DNA of 64,000 nucleotides from Welwitschia mirabilis (lineage: Eukaryota; Gnetophyta; Gnetopsida; Welwitschiales), in contig JBOZIK010000001.1 of the NCBI GenBank assembly GCA_051453625.1, positions 127,064,506 to 127,128,505 on the forward strand. Direction: 5' to 3'. The notes beneath the pieces are model-generated. The model ran no database searches and had not been told where the DNA came from. It saw only the letters and a list, made by a program, of their open reading frames with translations. Both the position numbers and the translations under genes were made by a program. Positions within the stretch are counted from its first letter, which is position 1; every line of letters begins with the position of its first letter. Shown piece after piece: positions 11,601 through 24,439 of the stretch.

Positions 11601-11829
11601 AAATTGGATAAAGATTAAAATGATAAGAAAGTGGATCAAAAGCTATATAAAGGTCTGATTGGTAGTTTGTTATATTTTATAGCTACTCAAGTTGGTATTA
11701 TATAAGCATAATAATTTGTACATGTTATTAAAGTGATCCTAGAGAACCACATCTTGTAGCTATCAAAATAATTTTTCATTACTTAAAAGACACTGCTAAT
11801 TGAAGCCTTTACTACTCAAAGGACTTCTC

Positions 11830-12290
11830 ACTTGATCTTTTATGGTATTGTGATGTAAACTGGGTAAGTTGTAAAGATGATACAAGACGCACACATGGAA
11901 TTTGCATTTTACTTGGGTAATTCTTGATATCTTAGAGTAATAGAACTCAAATTCTTTATCTATAGCAAAAGCTAATTATATTTCTACAGGGAGTTACTGT
12001 GCATAACCTCTATGGATAAAGCAACTATTAAAAGATTTTGGTATCTTCATGAATAGTATTTCTATTTACTATAACAACAAGAGTATCATTAATATCTCAA
12101 AGAATCCCATATAACACTCAAGAACAAATTACATTAAGATTCATTATCACTTTCTTAAAGAACATGTTTAGAATAGAAATATTATAATATAATATATCAA
12201 TATGGATGATCAAATTATAGATGCATTTACAAATCCTCTAGACACTGAAATATATGTAAAGTTATGTAGCAACTTAATGATTAGGCCTTA
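11830..12290 (+). pseudogene. Copia RNase H remnant of element G
   Basis: Recognisable blocks are TRRTHGICILLG, a SIAKANYISTG segment in place of STAEAEY, IYYNNKSIINISKNPI, HYHFLKEHV and MDDQIIDAFTNPLDTE (the ADIFTKPL motif). This is the normal end of the copia pol polyprotein. Stops interrupt it. Confidence 0.8.
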
Positions 12291-12293
12291 TCT

Positions 12294-12980
12294 AATTAAG
12301 TAAGTAATCAAATAATATATTTTAAATTCTCAACTCCATAGTGTATTTATCTTATGAACTAAGATTAAAATTAGAACTAGCAGATTTAATTAAATTTAGA
12401 TTATGTATGTGATATTCTTTTCAAAGTGTTATTATTATGGTTGCATGAGTTATGGATCTTTTCAGAAATTTTAGAACTTTTATTGTAGATATCTCAACAT
12501 TTGTAGATGTCTCTTAAAAGATGTCTTAATAATTATAGATACTTTCATGTACTTTTGGAAAAAATTTTAGTAGAATATCAATTAGTATTAGGCTCTTATG
12601 AAGTTACATGTTTTGGGAGAGTAATAGGCTTCAAGTCTTATATTTATTTTCTCTAATATGAAAAAAGAGAAGAAGTATTAGAAAATCATTAACAAATTAA
12701 CAGTGGCATTGGTATTCAGTTAAAGTATTGGAAAAAAACCTTGATACATTTTTAGATATGTAAAATTATGAGTATTTGATGATTGAAATGATCTTATATC
12801 AGTCTATTTTATTTGGTTCCTTAAGTGCTATACATCTATGTGTTTTGTTTTTTTTTCAAATAGACATATCATGATTATTACAACTATTAATTACATGTTC
12901 TTCTTTAGAATATAAAATGTCTAATTTTAATTATTTAGATAAGATTGCACTAATGAGATTTGCTAACTTTTGGACATAAT
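12294..12980 (+). other. 3' untranslated region of element G
   Basis: This is noncoding sequence between the end of RNase H and the polypurine tract. It contains degenerate copies of short LTR-like phrases (GATGTCTC, GACATCT types) but no domain I recognise. Confidence 0.5.
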
Positions 12981-12993
12981 AAAAAGGGAGAGA
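12981..12993 (+). other. Polypurine tract of element G
   Basis: The purine run AAAAAGGGAGAGA lies directly before the 3' LTR start at 12995 and is the expected second-strand primer of an LTR retrotransposon. Confidence 0.85.
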
Positions 12994-12994
12994 T

Positions 12995-14385
12995 TATTAG
13001 AAAATCTAGTTTTGATGATTCCACTTGTCAAATATTGTATATCATTATGTAGATAGATCATTGTAGGAACATCAAATCTTGATAAGTAATAGATCATGAT
13101 GGATCTTTAAAAATAACATCTCACAAAAAAGATCAGATGCTAAATTGTAAAATCAATAGTTTGAAGACATCTGAAAAATTAAGGACGTCTCAAGTAAAGA
13201 TGTCTAGAAATTTTAAAACATCTTAAATGTACTAAAATTTAGTCACAGGCTAAAAGACATCTATCATATTTAAGATGACTAAACTAATAGTTGAACTTAA
13301 CATAGATGAAGACATATACATGTTCGATGACATCTATATTAAGCTAAAATAGGTAATAAAGTCAATTTTGTTTTTGATTAATATCTTGAACTTTAGATGA
13401 GCTATCAACCTATACACAATGGATATGGTTATGGAGGCCCAATAATACTATAGCATAAATTTCATCAAAATTTTAACAAGTTGAATCAAGATGTCTACAA
13501 AAGTAAAGACGTCTACAAAAACAAAGATATGTAGAGTAAAGAAGTTTACAAATTTTAAGATGTTTTGAATTGAAGTTCACATCAATTAAAATTGAAGATA
13601 TACATCTAAAGCATAGACATTAGTATTTGTTACATAATGGTTACAAATTTAAATGGCCATCTTTTAAAATCAAATAATTATATTTTTCTTAATGTTATAA
13701 ATCCTTGACATCATAAATTAAAAAATAATGTTTTTTTGGAACCTCATTATTTAATAAAAAATATAGAGATTTCTTGGCTCTCAATGATTAGATTAAAAGA
13801 AATCTTGCACAAGTAAAAGGATCTCCTCACGAAGAATTAAGGCATCATTGAAAAGGAGCTATTACTATTATTATCATTTGGTTTTTAAATCCTCATTGCT
13901 ACATGCTTCATTCATACTCATGACTACAACAAAAACTTTAAGGATCTTAAATCTTTATCAAAGCAAATATTTAGGGTTCTTATTGTATTAAATTTTGGTT
14001 ATTCATTATGGACTATCTTATTATTGAATATTGTTGTAGAATACATTTTTTAAATATAAAATACTTTGTAAGGAAATTCTTATAGGGGTTTGTAATTGTT
14101 ATTGTGCTTGTAAGTACTTATTTATGGTAAAGGTCATTGGTAAGCTACTATTATTTCCTTAAGGAGAAGAGAGTTCTACCTTGCAAGGATACTTTCATTT
14201 ATTGTAAGATTGGTGGTGCACTAGAAAACCATTATTTCCTTATAGGTTAAGAATATCTAGAGGTTTAAGTAGAAGCTACCCTCTATGTGTGAATGTACCT
14301 AGGTTGGGAAACCATGTTATTATGATAAGATCTTACATTATGCATTTGTACTTTTGTTATTTGATTTAAAGTTTTTATTTGGTAA
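12995..14385 (+). repeat. 3' LTR of copia element G
   Basis: It aligns with the 5' LTR from TATTAGAAAATCTAG (TG start changed to TA). Similarity fades at about 14385, before the last tens of bases seen in the 5' LTR, so the end may be deleted. Divergence between the two LTRs is clear by eye, indicating an old insertion. Confidence 0.8.
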
Positions 14386-17300
14386 GATATTCTAAGTTAG
14401 GGAACCCTATCTAATTTTAAAATCTAGTATAGTACTTGCATTTATTAAAATATATTTTAATATATAATTTTGATTGTATAATGATTATTTCTAAAGTGAT
14501 GCATGAATTCTTATTGTTTAATCTTAAGATGAATTAAATAGTAATGATGTTATTAAGTTATTACACTACACTAGTTTAAATTCATTTCTTTCTAATACAA
14601 AGGGGAGTTCCTAAGCTAGATATCAATTAGTTTCTTTAGTAAATATAATCATACTATAAGGTTTAAAATCCTCTAATCCTCCTTGATAAGTGAAAATGAT
14701 ATCTTTCTACCACTTCTGAATTGATCAAAAGCATCTTCTGATACCACAAATTTATCTAACTAGAGTAGGTGTATAAAGAGATTTATTATTTGTATTTAAC
14801 AAAAGCCATAATTATTTTATGAAAAGAGAAGAATTAAAAATTAGAAGTGGGTTCTCTTTATACCACTTATCAAATCCATTATTTGGATTGTATCCAATAG
14901 TAATTTCTTCTAGAGATTACAGCATTATAGGTGCTAATGATTATTTCTCCTATTTAAACTAAATGGAAACTCTTTTAAGGCTTTCTTATTTTTTAATATT
15001 ACTTTATTAGAAGTTTTATATTTAATGAATTTGTCTTCTAGTGATGATATTACTTCTTTTATTATTTCAAGTTGAGGACTTATGCTAATCAAGCTTTAAT
15101 AAGGTGGATCTCCATTTCATGTTGATTTCTTACTAGATTTCTCTTGAATTGTAATTATATATAGTAATTTTAGTATCTAAGATAATCCATTTAAAAAAAA
15201 TCATTCTTATATTGTATCTTCTAAGAATTTATTTTCATTTACTTATTAAGTTGTAGTAACTATTTTGGTAATGGTAATCTATACTCCTATTTTTGATAAT
15301 AATAAGTTCTTTAAATGGATTCAAAAAGGATTTGTATAGTATTTAAATTATAATTTTTGATAGATGCTAATATTCATGTATTCTTTCTTATAAAATCTTT
15401 AGTATTCTTGATAATATATCTCTTAAAAACAAGGAAATGTTTAGGATTTTTATAAGTTTTTTATTTTATCAAAAAGAGACTACATCTACTTATGAGAAAA
15501 AAATAAATAATTTAGTGTAAGTACAAAAAGAGAAAAATAAACTAAAAATAAAAAGAAATTAAAATAAGACAAAGAGATGAAACATTACTAAAAGAAAGTA
15601 AAAGGTAGGTATGAATTTAAGACAAGACAGGGAACTTTAATGCTAATATTTTCAAGCCAAGGAAGGTCTAGAGTGAAGTGATACTACTAGGGTTTTTCTT
15701 TAGAGTGCTTAACAATAGTTAAAGGAATGTTCTTCACCTAGACCTAATGAATCTTTAACATATTGAATTTCTTGTACTTCCCTTTAGCATGGCTTTTCCA
15801 TATAAGTGCTTTTTTGGAGGTTTATAAGTGGTGGTTCAAGCTAGAATTTGTTTAGTTCATAGTGTTTTAATAGTTTAGTATGTTTTTAATGCATCCTTAA
15901 TAAACTCCTTGGTAGCATTATTTATGTAAGAATCCAACAGGGTTTAGCAGTAACCCTTAGATCTAACACTAGTTTCTCTTCCCTAGAGGGGACTTTTAAT
16001 CGACACTCATAAATTCTAAAAACCTAAAAGGGCAAGCAAAAGTGGATCTAAGACATCTAAGGTAGTGTAAGTGAGATAATACCCTATAATGACAATGGAA
16101 TCTATATGTACTAAATCATATGTAGACTCAGTGAGGAAAAGCAAGCCTCAAAACTTTTCTAACTTGAACTTTGGTTTTAAGCATGAAGAAGACATCATTT
16201 GTACTTATACAATTGTTATAGGAACTTAGAGGTTTATTTCTAGAATAACCTCTTGGAAAATTTCAAACTTTAAGAGGACTCATATTTATTGAAAAATTAA
16301 GATTATGATGCAAGTAAAAATTTTCTATAAATAGTAAGGTAATCCCTCTTATAAATGGATTTTTACATTTTATTTTTAATATCAAAGAGAAAATGAATAA
16401 AGATTTAATAAGACAGTCTTATTTCTTTGGCCATAGGGGTTTATCCCTAACTAAATTATTTTATTTTATTCTTGATAAATTCATCATATTTAAAAAGATC
16501 CTAGGGTAGATTCATATTTCAAACCCACATCCAAAAATATGGTACTTAGACTTTTTCCCCCAAAGGCAAATAGGCCATATGTTGGAAGATTTTAATAAGT
16601 TAGATAGAAACATGGATCTAATGATAAGAATGAAAACTACTAAAATTTGTATTTATATGAAACCAAATAGCTTCAAATAAAAAAATTATTTTAAATACTC
16701 TATGAAATGAATCTATTTTTAGCTGAGGTTGAAAATATTCCATTACAATGTTTAAAGTATAGTCAAAATGGCACACAATGCATAAATATAGAAAGAATAA
16801 GAAAATGATAAAGAATGAATGAAAAGAAGTGAAAAAAAATTACAAAAAAAAACTAGCTCTAGTCATAAATAATGACCTGATCATTCAAGAAAATAAATTC
16901 AACATACTGTCTAAGGAAAAACTAGAATAGTCAAAAGGAAAAGGATTTAAGAAATGTTTAGAAAAATGATAAATAAGAAATGCCACAGATAAAGGATGTC
17001 CTTAATTCATTGGAGTGATTGACAAAACTACAAATTCAAACATAAGAAATAGAGTTGGAATAGAACTAGAGAGAGAATAGAATCATAATAAAAGAGTGCA
17101 TTTTGGATGTGCCTGCCATAAGTAGAAATGTAAAGCTTGGATAAATAAATAAGAGGATTGAAATAAATTCTTGCAAAGGTGAAAATAAAAAGGAGATGAA
17201 GGAGAAAATTCAAGATGGTAAACACTCTCAATTCTTCTTCTAATGATTATTTCAAGAAATTATAGAGGCCTTGAAAATATCCAAGAAATTTTCCATCTTT

Positions 17301-17539
17301 GGAGTCTATTGAAATAATCTCTAGTGTCTATGTATCTTCTTTAAGAAATAGAGTTGAATTCAATAAAATTATTCTTTTTTATACAAAGTACTCTTGGTAT
17401 TTTGTTTTAATCTCAATTACTGATACAAAATGAGGACTAATGATTCTTTGAAGGCATGGTAGCATCACCACTACTAGTAGAAGAAACAACCACCTCATAG
17501 TTGATTGGATTTTTAATTATAAAAAATGAATAATTACTA
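14386..17539. other. Unassigned AT-rich sequence between copia G and the LINE
   Basis: No conserved protein block, RNA gene or LTR pair could be recognised. One detail is TCTGATACCA at 14737-14746, the reverse complement of a tRNA-Met PBS core. It could mark the start of a minus-strand element (possibly the missing 5' end of H, about 350 bp beyond the G insertion), but I found no supporting LTR. The part nearest the LINE (about 15600-17500) would be where LINE ORF1 should lie, but no ORF1 motif is legible. Confidence 0.4.
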
Positions 17540-17659
17540 ACTTCTATGGGTCTAAGTATGTAGCCCAAAAAATTTTAATGTCTTCATGAAATTATGTTAG
17601 ACTTCCTAGACATTTCATGGGGAATTTTAATCAAATCTTATAGCCCTCATGGAAAACTT

Positions 17660-17910
17660 TATATCTTTCCTAGTATCTTTATTATTGATATTTGTACTAA
17701 TTATATTAATAATTATGATTACAAAGATCTTTATTTTCATGATGCAATTTATACTTGAAGTAATCTTAGAGAAGGATTCAATCTAGTTATGTCTCAAATT
17801 GATAGATGCATGATCAAGAATTTGAATAAGCATGTTTGTCCTAGAGAAAAAGATAGATTCATTTCTAATCACAAATCTATAGTTTTAACTATAAACTGTT
17901 ATAAAAAAAA
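17660..17910 (+). pseudogene. LINE endonuclease domain, C-terminal part
   Basis: The translated stretch AIYT-stop-SNLREG, MSQIDRCM and FISNHKSIVLT corresponds to the plant L1 endonuclease blocks (TWS, SRIDR and the SDH/P-I-xL end). Stops replace likely Trp codons. The N-terminal endonuclease motifs are not legible. Confidence 0.6.
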
Positions 17911-18229
17911 TATCTTTTCTACTTTAAGCACAGATGGCTAAAGGATCCAAGATTCATTGATCTTATCAAGCTTAGTTGAAATACTCTGGTAAAAGGTACT
18001 TTTCCTTATAGTTTTTTTTAAAAACTTAAAATGTTAAGGCATGAGCTTATTAGTTGGAAGAGATAGTTAAATAACATGTTTAAGAATGTTAAAAATTAAC
18101 TATTAGAAGAGCTCATAATTATTTAGAATTATCATGAGTTCACTAGCTTTATTATATATTATGAAAAGCACCTCATCTCCCAAATTCATAACATCTCTTC
18201 TAAGGAAGAGGTCTATTGGAAATAAAGAT

Positions 18230-19200
18230 TAAGAATTAAATGGATTAAGAAATGTGATCATAATACAAGATTCTTTTTCTAGATGGCAAGCAAGCACAAA
18301 CAAAAGAATTAGATATAGTTGAATACATCTATAATTTATTATAAGAGCACCCAATGAATTGTAGATTCTTTCATCAGAGACTTTTAGAACCTATTCATAG
18401 AAAAACTAGTGGACTTGAAAAATTTTCTAGTTGGCCCCCTATTTTAGAAGAAAAACTATGCTATTTAAACCAAAGAGTCATTGAGGATGAAATTAGAGGA
18501 ACAATTAACTCAATGCATAAAACATCAAGCTCTTAGACCTAATGGTTTTACTATAAAATTCTACTAGATCTTTTGGGATATCACCAAGTCTAATGTTTAT
18601 GCTATAGTTTAGGAAACCTTTGAAAAGAATATTTTTTACAAGTCATTCAATGGCACTTTCATTATGCTTATCCCTAAGTCAGAAGAAGCAAAAAACCTTT
18701 GGTAGTATAGACCAATCATCTTATGTAATGTTTTTTATAAGATTTTTTTTGCATCTTCTCAATCTAGTTTTATTTTTAGAAGAGTCATCCATGATAATAT
18801 CATCTTGGCTAATGAAATGATTCACTTTCATCACTAGGAAAAAAAATCATTGTAATGTTATTCAACCTAGATATAACTAAAGCCTTTGACACCATGTAAT
18901 AGAAAATAGTGGAGTTTATATTATAGAAGTGTGATCTCCTTGTTCTACTTAGGAATCTTATTTTTTTATTCATCTTAATGTCAAAATTCTCTATTATGGT
19001 TAATAGTGAATTATATGATTTCTTCCAATGTAGTAATGATCTTCAAATGGATGACCCATTATTACTATGCACTTTTCTTTTGGTAATGGATTCCTTACTT
19101 AGACTATTCTTGCAACAGAAAACCTTAGCAACCAAATTAGTCCCCTCCTATCCTATTCCCTAGTTTTTAGATGAAACTATCTTGTGCTTGAACTATATCC
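18230..19200 (+). pseudogene. LINE reverse transcriptase domain
   Basis: Blocks in order are KWIKKCDHNTRFFF, CRFFHQRLLEPIH (open 18354-18536), RPNGFTIKF, TFIMLIPKSEEAKNL, YRPIILCNVFYKI, QSSFIFRRVIHDNIILANE, FSIMVNSELYDFFQ with LLVMDSLLRL (open 18978-19163), and FLDETIL near 19165-19190. The last corresponds to the catalytic FADD box, now Asp-Glu. These blocks identify L1-type RT with high certainty. Many frame changes and stops make it nonfunctional. Confidence 0.9.
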
Positions 19201-19929
19201 TCCATATGGCTCAATAAGTTAACAATATGTTAAGTGAGTTTCATACTTTTCAAGCCTTGTTATTAGTTGGTAAAAATAAAAACTATTTTTTATGAATATG
19301 CTATAATAAAGAGAACTAGACATTTTGAAGGTTTTTCAATATGCCCAAGTAGAATTTTTAGATGCTTACCTTGACCTTCTTCTTGATTTGAATTAGATTA
19401 CTATAAACATTTATTCTCCCTTATTAAGAAAAAGTACACCGTGGTTGATTATATGAAATAATAAATTTATCTCAAGTACAAACCAAATTATTCTTGCTAA
19501 ATCATGATTTGTAAGCATGATTATATATCATACTAGCTATTTTATTGTTTTCAAAAAAATTACTAGATTAATTGATAATTTAATTAGGGATTTCATTTGA
19601 TTAGATGGTAAATATTACAAGAGCTTCATCTTATTAATTTTGAGTGAATAACCATGATAAAAAAAGCAAGAGTTCTTAAGGTCAAAAATCTGTCGATATA
19701 AGCAAATGCATTCTTGCTAAGCACCATTATAGATTTCATTTAAAAAATAACATTTCTTGGATAAAGATAATTAAGGAGGATTATAGAGATAAGGGAAGGT
19801 ATTCCATATTTTAAAGGCACATGATCCAATTCACAAGAGAAATTTAATTACATATTTTTAAAACTCAATATTTCCCATTTAAAATGGTAAAATAAGCATT
19901 TCTAAAATGTATCACAATTTTTTTTAAGT

Positions 19930-20140
19930 ATGATAATAGATGGAAAAGATTATGGAATCTTGATATTACTAAGAAAATTAAGATCTTTTGATGGTATATA
20001 TTAAAGGGATGCATTTCTATAATAGATAAGCTTATTTAAAGGAATATAAGAGTAGATTAGGATTATACCATTTGTCATGAAGTTAATAAAACTCAACATC
20101 ACTTTATCATTTAATGTTCTTTTGTAAAAGATCTTTAAGA
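19930..20140 (+). pseudogene. LINE C-terminal zinc-binding domain (zf-RVT type)
   Basis: The run RLWNLDITKKIKIFWWYIL, then KGCISIIDKLI and TICHEVNKTQHHFIIQCSF, matches the plant LINE zf-RVT domain. The Cys-x2-His, His-x3/4 and Cys pattern is partly kept. This stretch is better preserved than the part before it (19200-19930), which holds only faint LINE-like phrases. Confidence 0.8.
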
Positions 20141-20160
20141 ATCCCTAAACATATCTCCTC

Positions 20161-20563
20161 CCTTTTATTTTAGCTTCAACAACTTCAACTTTCTTAGAAA
20201 AAATAACAAAATTATGCTTTAGTATGAAATTATGCTTTAGTATGAAAAAATCTCTCTCTCAAAATTAAAATTATTTACTAGATTAGAGAATTGTATGAGA
20301 TCTACAACCATAAAAGAGAATTTCACTTAAACCCTACAAATAGATCTGAGTAGGAGTTGTAGAGAGATGTAAAAGGGAGCGTTTGAACTATGCTACATAG
20401 AAGCATCAGAGCCATGCTAGAGCTATTGTGCACATAGTAAATGCGACATGCTTAAAGGCATGGAAAGCTATTTAAGAACTAAATAAACTAATCACAATAT
20501 GTTGTTAAATCATAAATAGATTTGCAAAGCTTTCCAAGATATAAGATGAGACTCTTATATGCT
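20161..20563. other. Unassigned sequence with an 18-bp tandem duplication
   Basis: This lies between the LINE and element C. An 18-bp unit starting ATTATGCTTTAG is repeated perfectly at 20211-20228 and 20229-20246. Nothing else is recognised. The matching far side of the C insertion is at 38474. Confidence 0.7.
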
Positions 20564-21803
20564 TGTTATAATGTGAATTTATGCAATATTAAGTCATTAG
20601 GAAAAGTCTATAAATTCCAATACTTTCATAGAAACACACACTAGTATAGATGGGAGTTAATGTCATAATCCATTGAAGGCAATAGGCTAGGAGTTATAGA
20701 ATTGATTTCACAAATTATTTTAGTCTTTTCTCTTTTAATAAATAAAAATAAAGAACAATGTAATATATTGTATGATAAAAATGATGAAAGGCAATGAATG
20801 AAATGCAAGTGTAATGAGTTCTATTTGGATTCTAATACTCCTGTTCAAGAATTAATTCTTATAGCTCAAATCAATTAGGAAGAGTTTTTTCACTTATCCC
20901 TGATTAATATAAACCATAAGACATGTCAAATAGAATATGAATAATACAAATATGGAAATGAAATGAACTAGAATGTAATGCAAAATCTAAACTAACAAAG
21001 TTAACCTTAATAAAGGTTACTCTTGTAATCTAAATAAACTATGGAGTTGTCACCAAACCATAATCAACTTAAACCATAAGGGATGTTTACATAATGAGTC
21101 AAAAAATTCTTGAATTAATTATCAATTTAACATCCACTTATAACAAAGTAGCAGTACCTCAATAGAGAATACTCAGCTCAACACCAAGGTAATCTTCTCT
21201 CTGTAGCTAATGGATGGACCTCTTATCCTTCTATTTTCCATCATAAGAATATTTGATACAAAATATGGAAATAGAAGTGAAAGAAAGGGAGGGTATTTAT
21301 AGTTTTACATTGAAATTCTAGAATCATAACCCTAAGAGTTGGAGAAGAAACCCTAGCAACCCATATGGGCTGCATGATTCCATTACAAAGATAATTCTTT
21401 TCATCTATTAAAAAATAGTTATCATCCTAAGCATTGTGGGGACAACAATGGGGATGATATTTTGCAACAAAAGGTTATCCATCAGCTTTAGACCCCATAG
21501 TCAACTCCACAGCTTTAATCCATGTTAGCAGTGGCATCATCCTCATTGTCATGTGGATGATAAAGAGAATGACATGCTTCTTTATCTCTTGGCTCAAGGG
21601 AAATTAGCCTTCTGCATGATTAATCTTTTCATCAAGGAAAGAAGTATCAAAAAAAGCCTAAGATGCATCCAAATATGTTAAGAATTTCATGTTTTAGTGA
21701 ATGTCCTATCAATTCTTCATAATCATCATTACATTCAAACCTTTATAAATGTTTTACAAAGTACTCAAAATACACCATCAAAATCCTACAAATTCGCATC
21801 ACA
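20564..21803 (-). repeat. 3' LTR of element C
   Basis: It aligns along its length with 37285-38473: shared stretches around 20640-20930 and 37380-37620, and around 21400-21560 and 38100-38260. Outer ends are TG/CA-like. It carries two dyad motif copies. Just inside (21804-21850) lies the same segment that precedes the 3' LTR of A, including AGGGACTAAC on the minus strand and a decayed polypurine tract. Confidence 0.85.
21419..21575 (-). repeat. Dyad motif, two copies in the C 3' LTR
   Basis: Copies lie at about 21419-21458 (TTATCATCC, ATTGTGGGGACAACA, GGGGATGAT) and about 21535-21575 (ATCATCC, ATTGTCATGTGGATGAT, GAATGACA). Confidence 0.75.
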
Positions 21804-22049
21804 ACATAGTCATCTACTTAATGTTGTTAGTCCCTAATAAACTAGGTAATAAACTATATTATAAGCCAATTTAACTAATATAACTAGCAACTAGAAAAAT
21901 GTAATTTTGAGTTTAATGTCATGTAGGATATACATCAAAAACTAATTAACTAATACAAATACTAACATATTCCTAAGCCTTATACTTAAATAAATATCAA
22001 TATAACAAATGAATGTTATACAAAAAAAAAAAAAATAAAAAAGCGAATG

Positions 22050-22149
22050 NNNNNNNNNNNNNNNNNNNNNNNNNNNNNNNNNNNNNNNNNNNNNNNNNNN
22101 NNNNNNNNNNNNNNNNNNNNNNNNNNNNNNNNNNNNNNNNNNNNNNNNN
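22050..22149. other. Assembly gap (100 N) with duplicated flanks
   Basis: A poly-A run followed by AAGCGAATG occurs just before the gap (22021-22049) and again just after it (22150-22174). This looks like an unmerged overlap between two contig ends. Confidence 0.85.
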
Positions 22150-22563
22150 AAAAAAAAAAAAAAAAAAGCGAATGTAAAATGATAGCTCAGAAAATGATAA
22201 TGTATATAGATAATTCAAGATAATGATACTGAAACTGATATGTAAAACTAAGTAATAATAACTCAAAATGATACATACAAGTTCATTAATGTATTCTACA
22301 AGGGAAAAAGGATAAATAGTAATCATAACATTCTTTTTCTTGTTCATAATGTTTTAAATGTTCTAAAACATAGCTACAGGAAAANNNNNNNNNNTATGAA
22401 ATCATATTCAAAAACTCCTCATAAATATGTACATATGAAATCTTGAAAATGATCCTTAAAATTTAAAATTTTTGCCTAATATCTTAGAAGAAGCTCAAAA
22501 AGATGGCTTGTGCTTCCATAGGTGAAGTAAGACATCCCAAATTGTAACAAAGGTAAAAGGATC

Positions 22564-22607
22564 ATTGTCACCTTGTATGTCATGATGACAAAAAACATGG
22601 GACAACA
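22564..22607 (-). repeat. Dyad motif in the C 3' noncoding region
   Basis: The segment contains ATTGTCACC, TATGTCATGATGACA and GGGACAACA, the three parts of the motif at normal spacing. Confidence 0.65.
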
Positions 22608-23605
22608 CTCATCAATTGATATATAGGTAAGATTAAAAAAAACATAAAAAAGTCTAGAAAAATAGCCAAGCATTATAAAAGATACAAAAAATTAGGGAAA
22701 AGGTAAAAGTGAAGAATTATTCTATAAAACATAACCATGGTAAAAAGATAATTATGTGAAAAGGGGTTCAAAGAGAAAAGAATGAGACTAGAATAATATA
22801 CTACATAGTAAAAAATAATGCTTAGGAGAACTTCTTAACTATGCTAAAACTTATAGAAAAGTAAGAATTAAAACTCAAAAGTATCATCATTACTTATAGA
22901 AAGAGTAACAACATTCCTCTTAGATAAAAATTATAAGTGATATCAACAAGAAACTACTAAATGATTACATCCAAAATCTTATATTGAAAAATTATGGAAA
23001 TGACTTTGAAAAATTCATTAAAATAGATTAAGAAAGATAAAAAGTAATATGAATAAGATTGTTTACCTATTCTAAATTCTAACCTAACAAATTCCATTAT
23101 TAAAAATCATAAAATCACCTAATGAAAAATTCATGACAGTATGTAAAAATTCATAAAGTACCATTCCAATAGGTAATGATTATGACAATATCAAGTATGT
23201 CTAATGTTGTCAAGCAATGAATGATAAGATCAAAAGTTGTTTAAACATAAACTTACTAGCTCATACATCAAAACAATACTAGGAGACAAAAAATTAAAAT
23301 GATCATGTAAAAGTACTATATACAAAAATGAGTCTAAAAAATAAGCAATACCTCTAATGACACCAAGGATATCACTAATTTAATAGCTTCTAAATAAAAT
23401 TTATTATGCCATGATAAGGGAAGTGAAACCACTATTAAATAAGTAAGAACCCATATAGCATGAACAACTTACCCCCCAGTGGAGTTTTCACAGCTACCAT
23501 ATTACACTGCCAGAGGATCCTTTTAAGAAAATTTTCCCCAATGCACTTACAATAGGAGATCATAGTGACCATGGTTTTAAATCAGATATGAAATATCATG
23601 TTCTT

Positions 23606-23609
<4 letters not shown>

Positions 23610-23671
<62 letters not shown>
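23610..23671. repeat. (TC)31 microsatellite
   Basis: A pure dinucleotide run of 62 bases. It occupies the same position, beside the conserved 3' noncoding block, as the (CT)n of D (47325-47522) and the (AG)n of E (61969-62001). On the element strand it is (GA)n. Confidence 0.98.
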
Positions 23672-23676
<5 letters not shown>

Positions 23677-23935
23677 TGAATCCACATGACTAAGTACTAT
23701 TAAAGATAAAAGTAAAGTAATGAGATGAGAAACAAGTAAGAGAATTAAAAACAAATAAATACTCACACATTGAAAGAGAATAAAAGAACCAAGGCATCTT
23801 CCTTCTAAATGAAGTTCATAGACATATTAATATCTTAAGATTGGATGAATTCAATCTTATAATTAAAATTCCTGAGTAAAAGATTACTAATCATAGTGTC
23901 TTCATAAAATAATACATAAGTCAAGTTAAATATGT

Positions 23936-24160
23936 TCAAGTAATAGCATGATGTCTACCCAAGGAATCAGTTAATAAGAAATTTAGATAAAGGTAAAAAG
24001 GAAAATCCTTCTCATTAAGAAGGGCTTTCAAGACAAGTTCTTCTATCATGTTCAAGGTTTCATTGATAGATGACTCATAAATTTTTAACCTTTGTCCATT
24101 GAATTTTTGAATTTCCCTAGTGTTTGGATTAGAGATTTTAACTAAATCATTAAAATGCAT
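23936..24160 (-). pseudogene. Integrase C-terminal segment of element C
   Basis: An open stretch of about 74 codons contains VKISNPNTREIQKFNGQRLKI, which corresponds to the end of Athila-type integrases, where a VEI-N-P-x-T-G-x-x-F-K-V-N-G-x-R-L-K pattern is usual. It lies directly downstream of the integrase core on the minus strand. It is followed by acidic and leucine-rich residues of unknown role. Confidence 0.75.
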
Positions 24161-24439
24161 TATTTCTATAAGAATCTAACCATTTAGAGGTTAAATTATT
24201 ATGTAAAATGTGTACTCAGGTATTGTATAATAGAATAACTTGACTAGATTCAAATTTCTTATGCAGAATATTTTTGTCATGTTTGAACTTGACTTGGATT
24301 TTATGAATGAGTTGATAATGTATGGCATGAGTAAGCTTTTCATTTAAATGGTCAAGTTGAATTAATCAAGTTTTAATATTTTCATCCAAGTTTACAAGAT
24401 TAAGTTAATGGATAGATCAATGGAAGTTATAGCAAACAT

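Larger units (their letters stand above)
7019..14385 (+). mobile_element. Element G: near full-length SIRE-like Ty1/copia retrotransposon
   Basis: This has two LTRs, an initiator tRNA-Met PBS (8421-8432), gag, protease, integrase, RT and RNase H in copia order (IN before RT), and a polypurine tract. Conserved blocks such as RSIIGTKWIFKNKIDEHGN, GSTNES, FEMSTM and INISKNP are typical of the plant SIRE/Maximus lineage. Nearly every domain contains stops, many being TAA or TAG where the family has Gln or Trp, so the element is dead. It is inserted next to gypsy remnant H. Confidence 0.9.
17540..20160 (+). mobile_element. L1-type LINE (non-LTR retrotransposon) ORF2 remnant
   Basis: Endonuclease, RT and a C-terminal zinc-finger domain appear in the plant L1 ORF2 order on the plus strand, all broken by stops and frame changes. 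Neither an ORF1, a poly-A tail nor target-site duplications could be identified. The 3' side is followed by about 400 bp of unassigned sequence and then by the 3' LTR of element C, so the LINE end may be lost. Confidence 0.85.
21804..23935 (-). other. 3' noncoding region of element C
   Basis: No protein block is recognised. It contains a 100-N gap (22050-22149), a 10-N gap (22385-22394), one dyad motif (22564-22607) and, at about 23460-23600, a conserved block of roughly 130-250 bp next to a (TC)31 tract. The same block and repeat recur in A, D and E. Confidence 0.7.

Noticed and set aside
20211-20246. 18-bp tandem duplication as a transposon target duplication
   Set aside because: The two units are directly adjacent with nothing between them, so it is a small tandem repeat rather than a footprint with an insertion.
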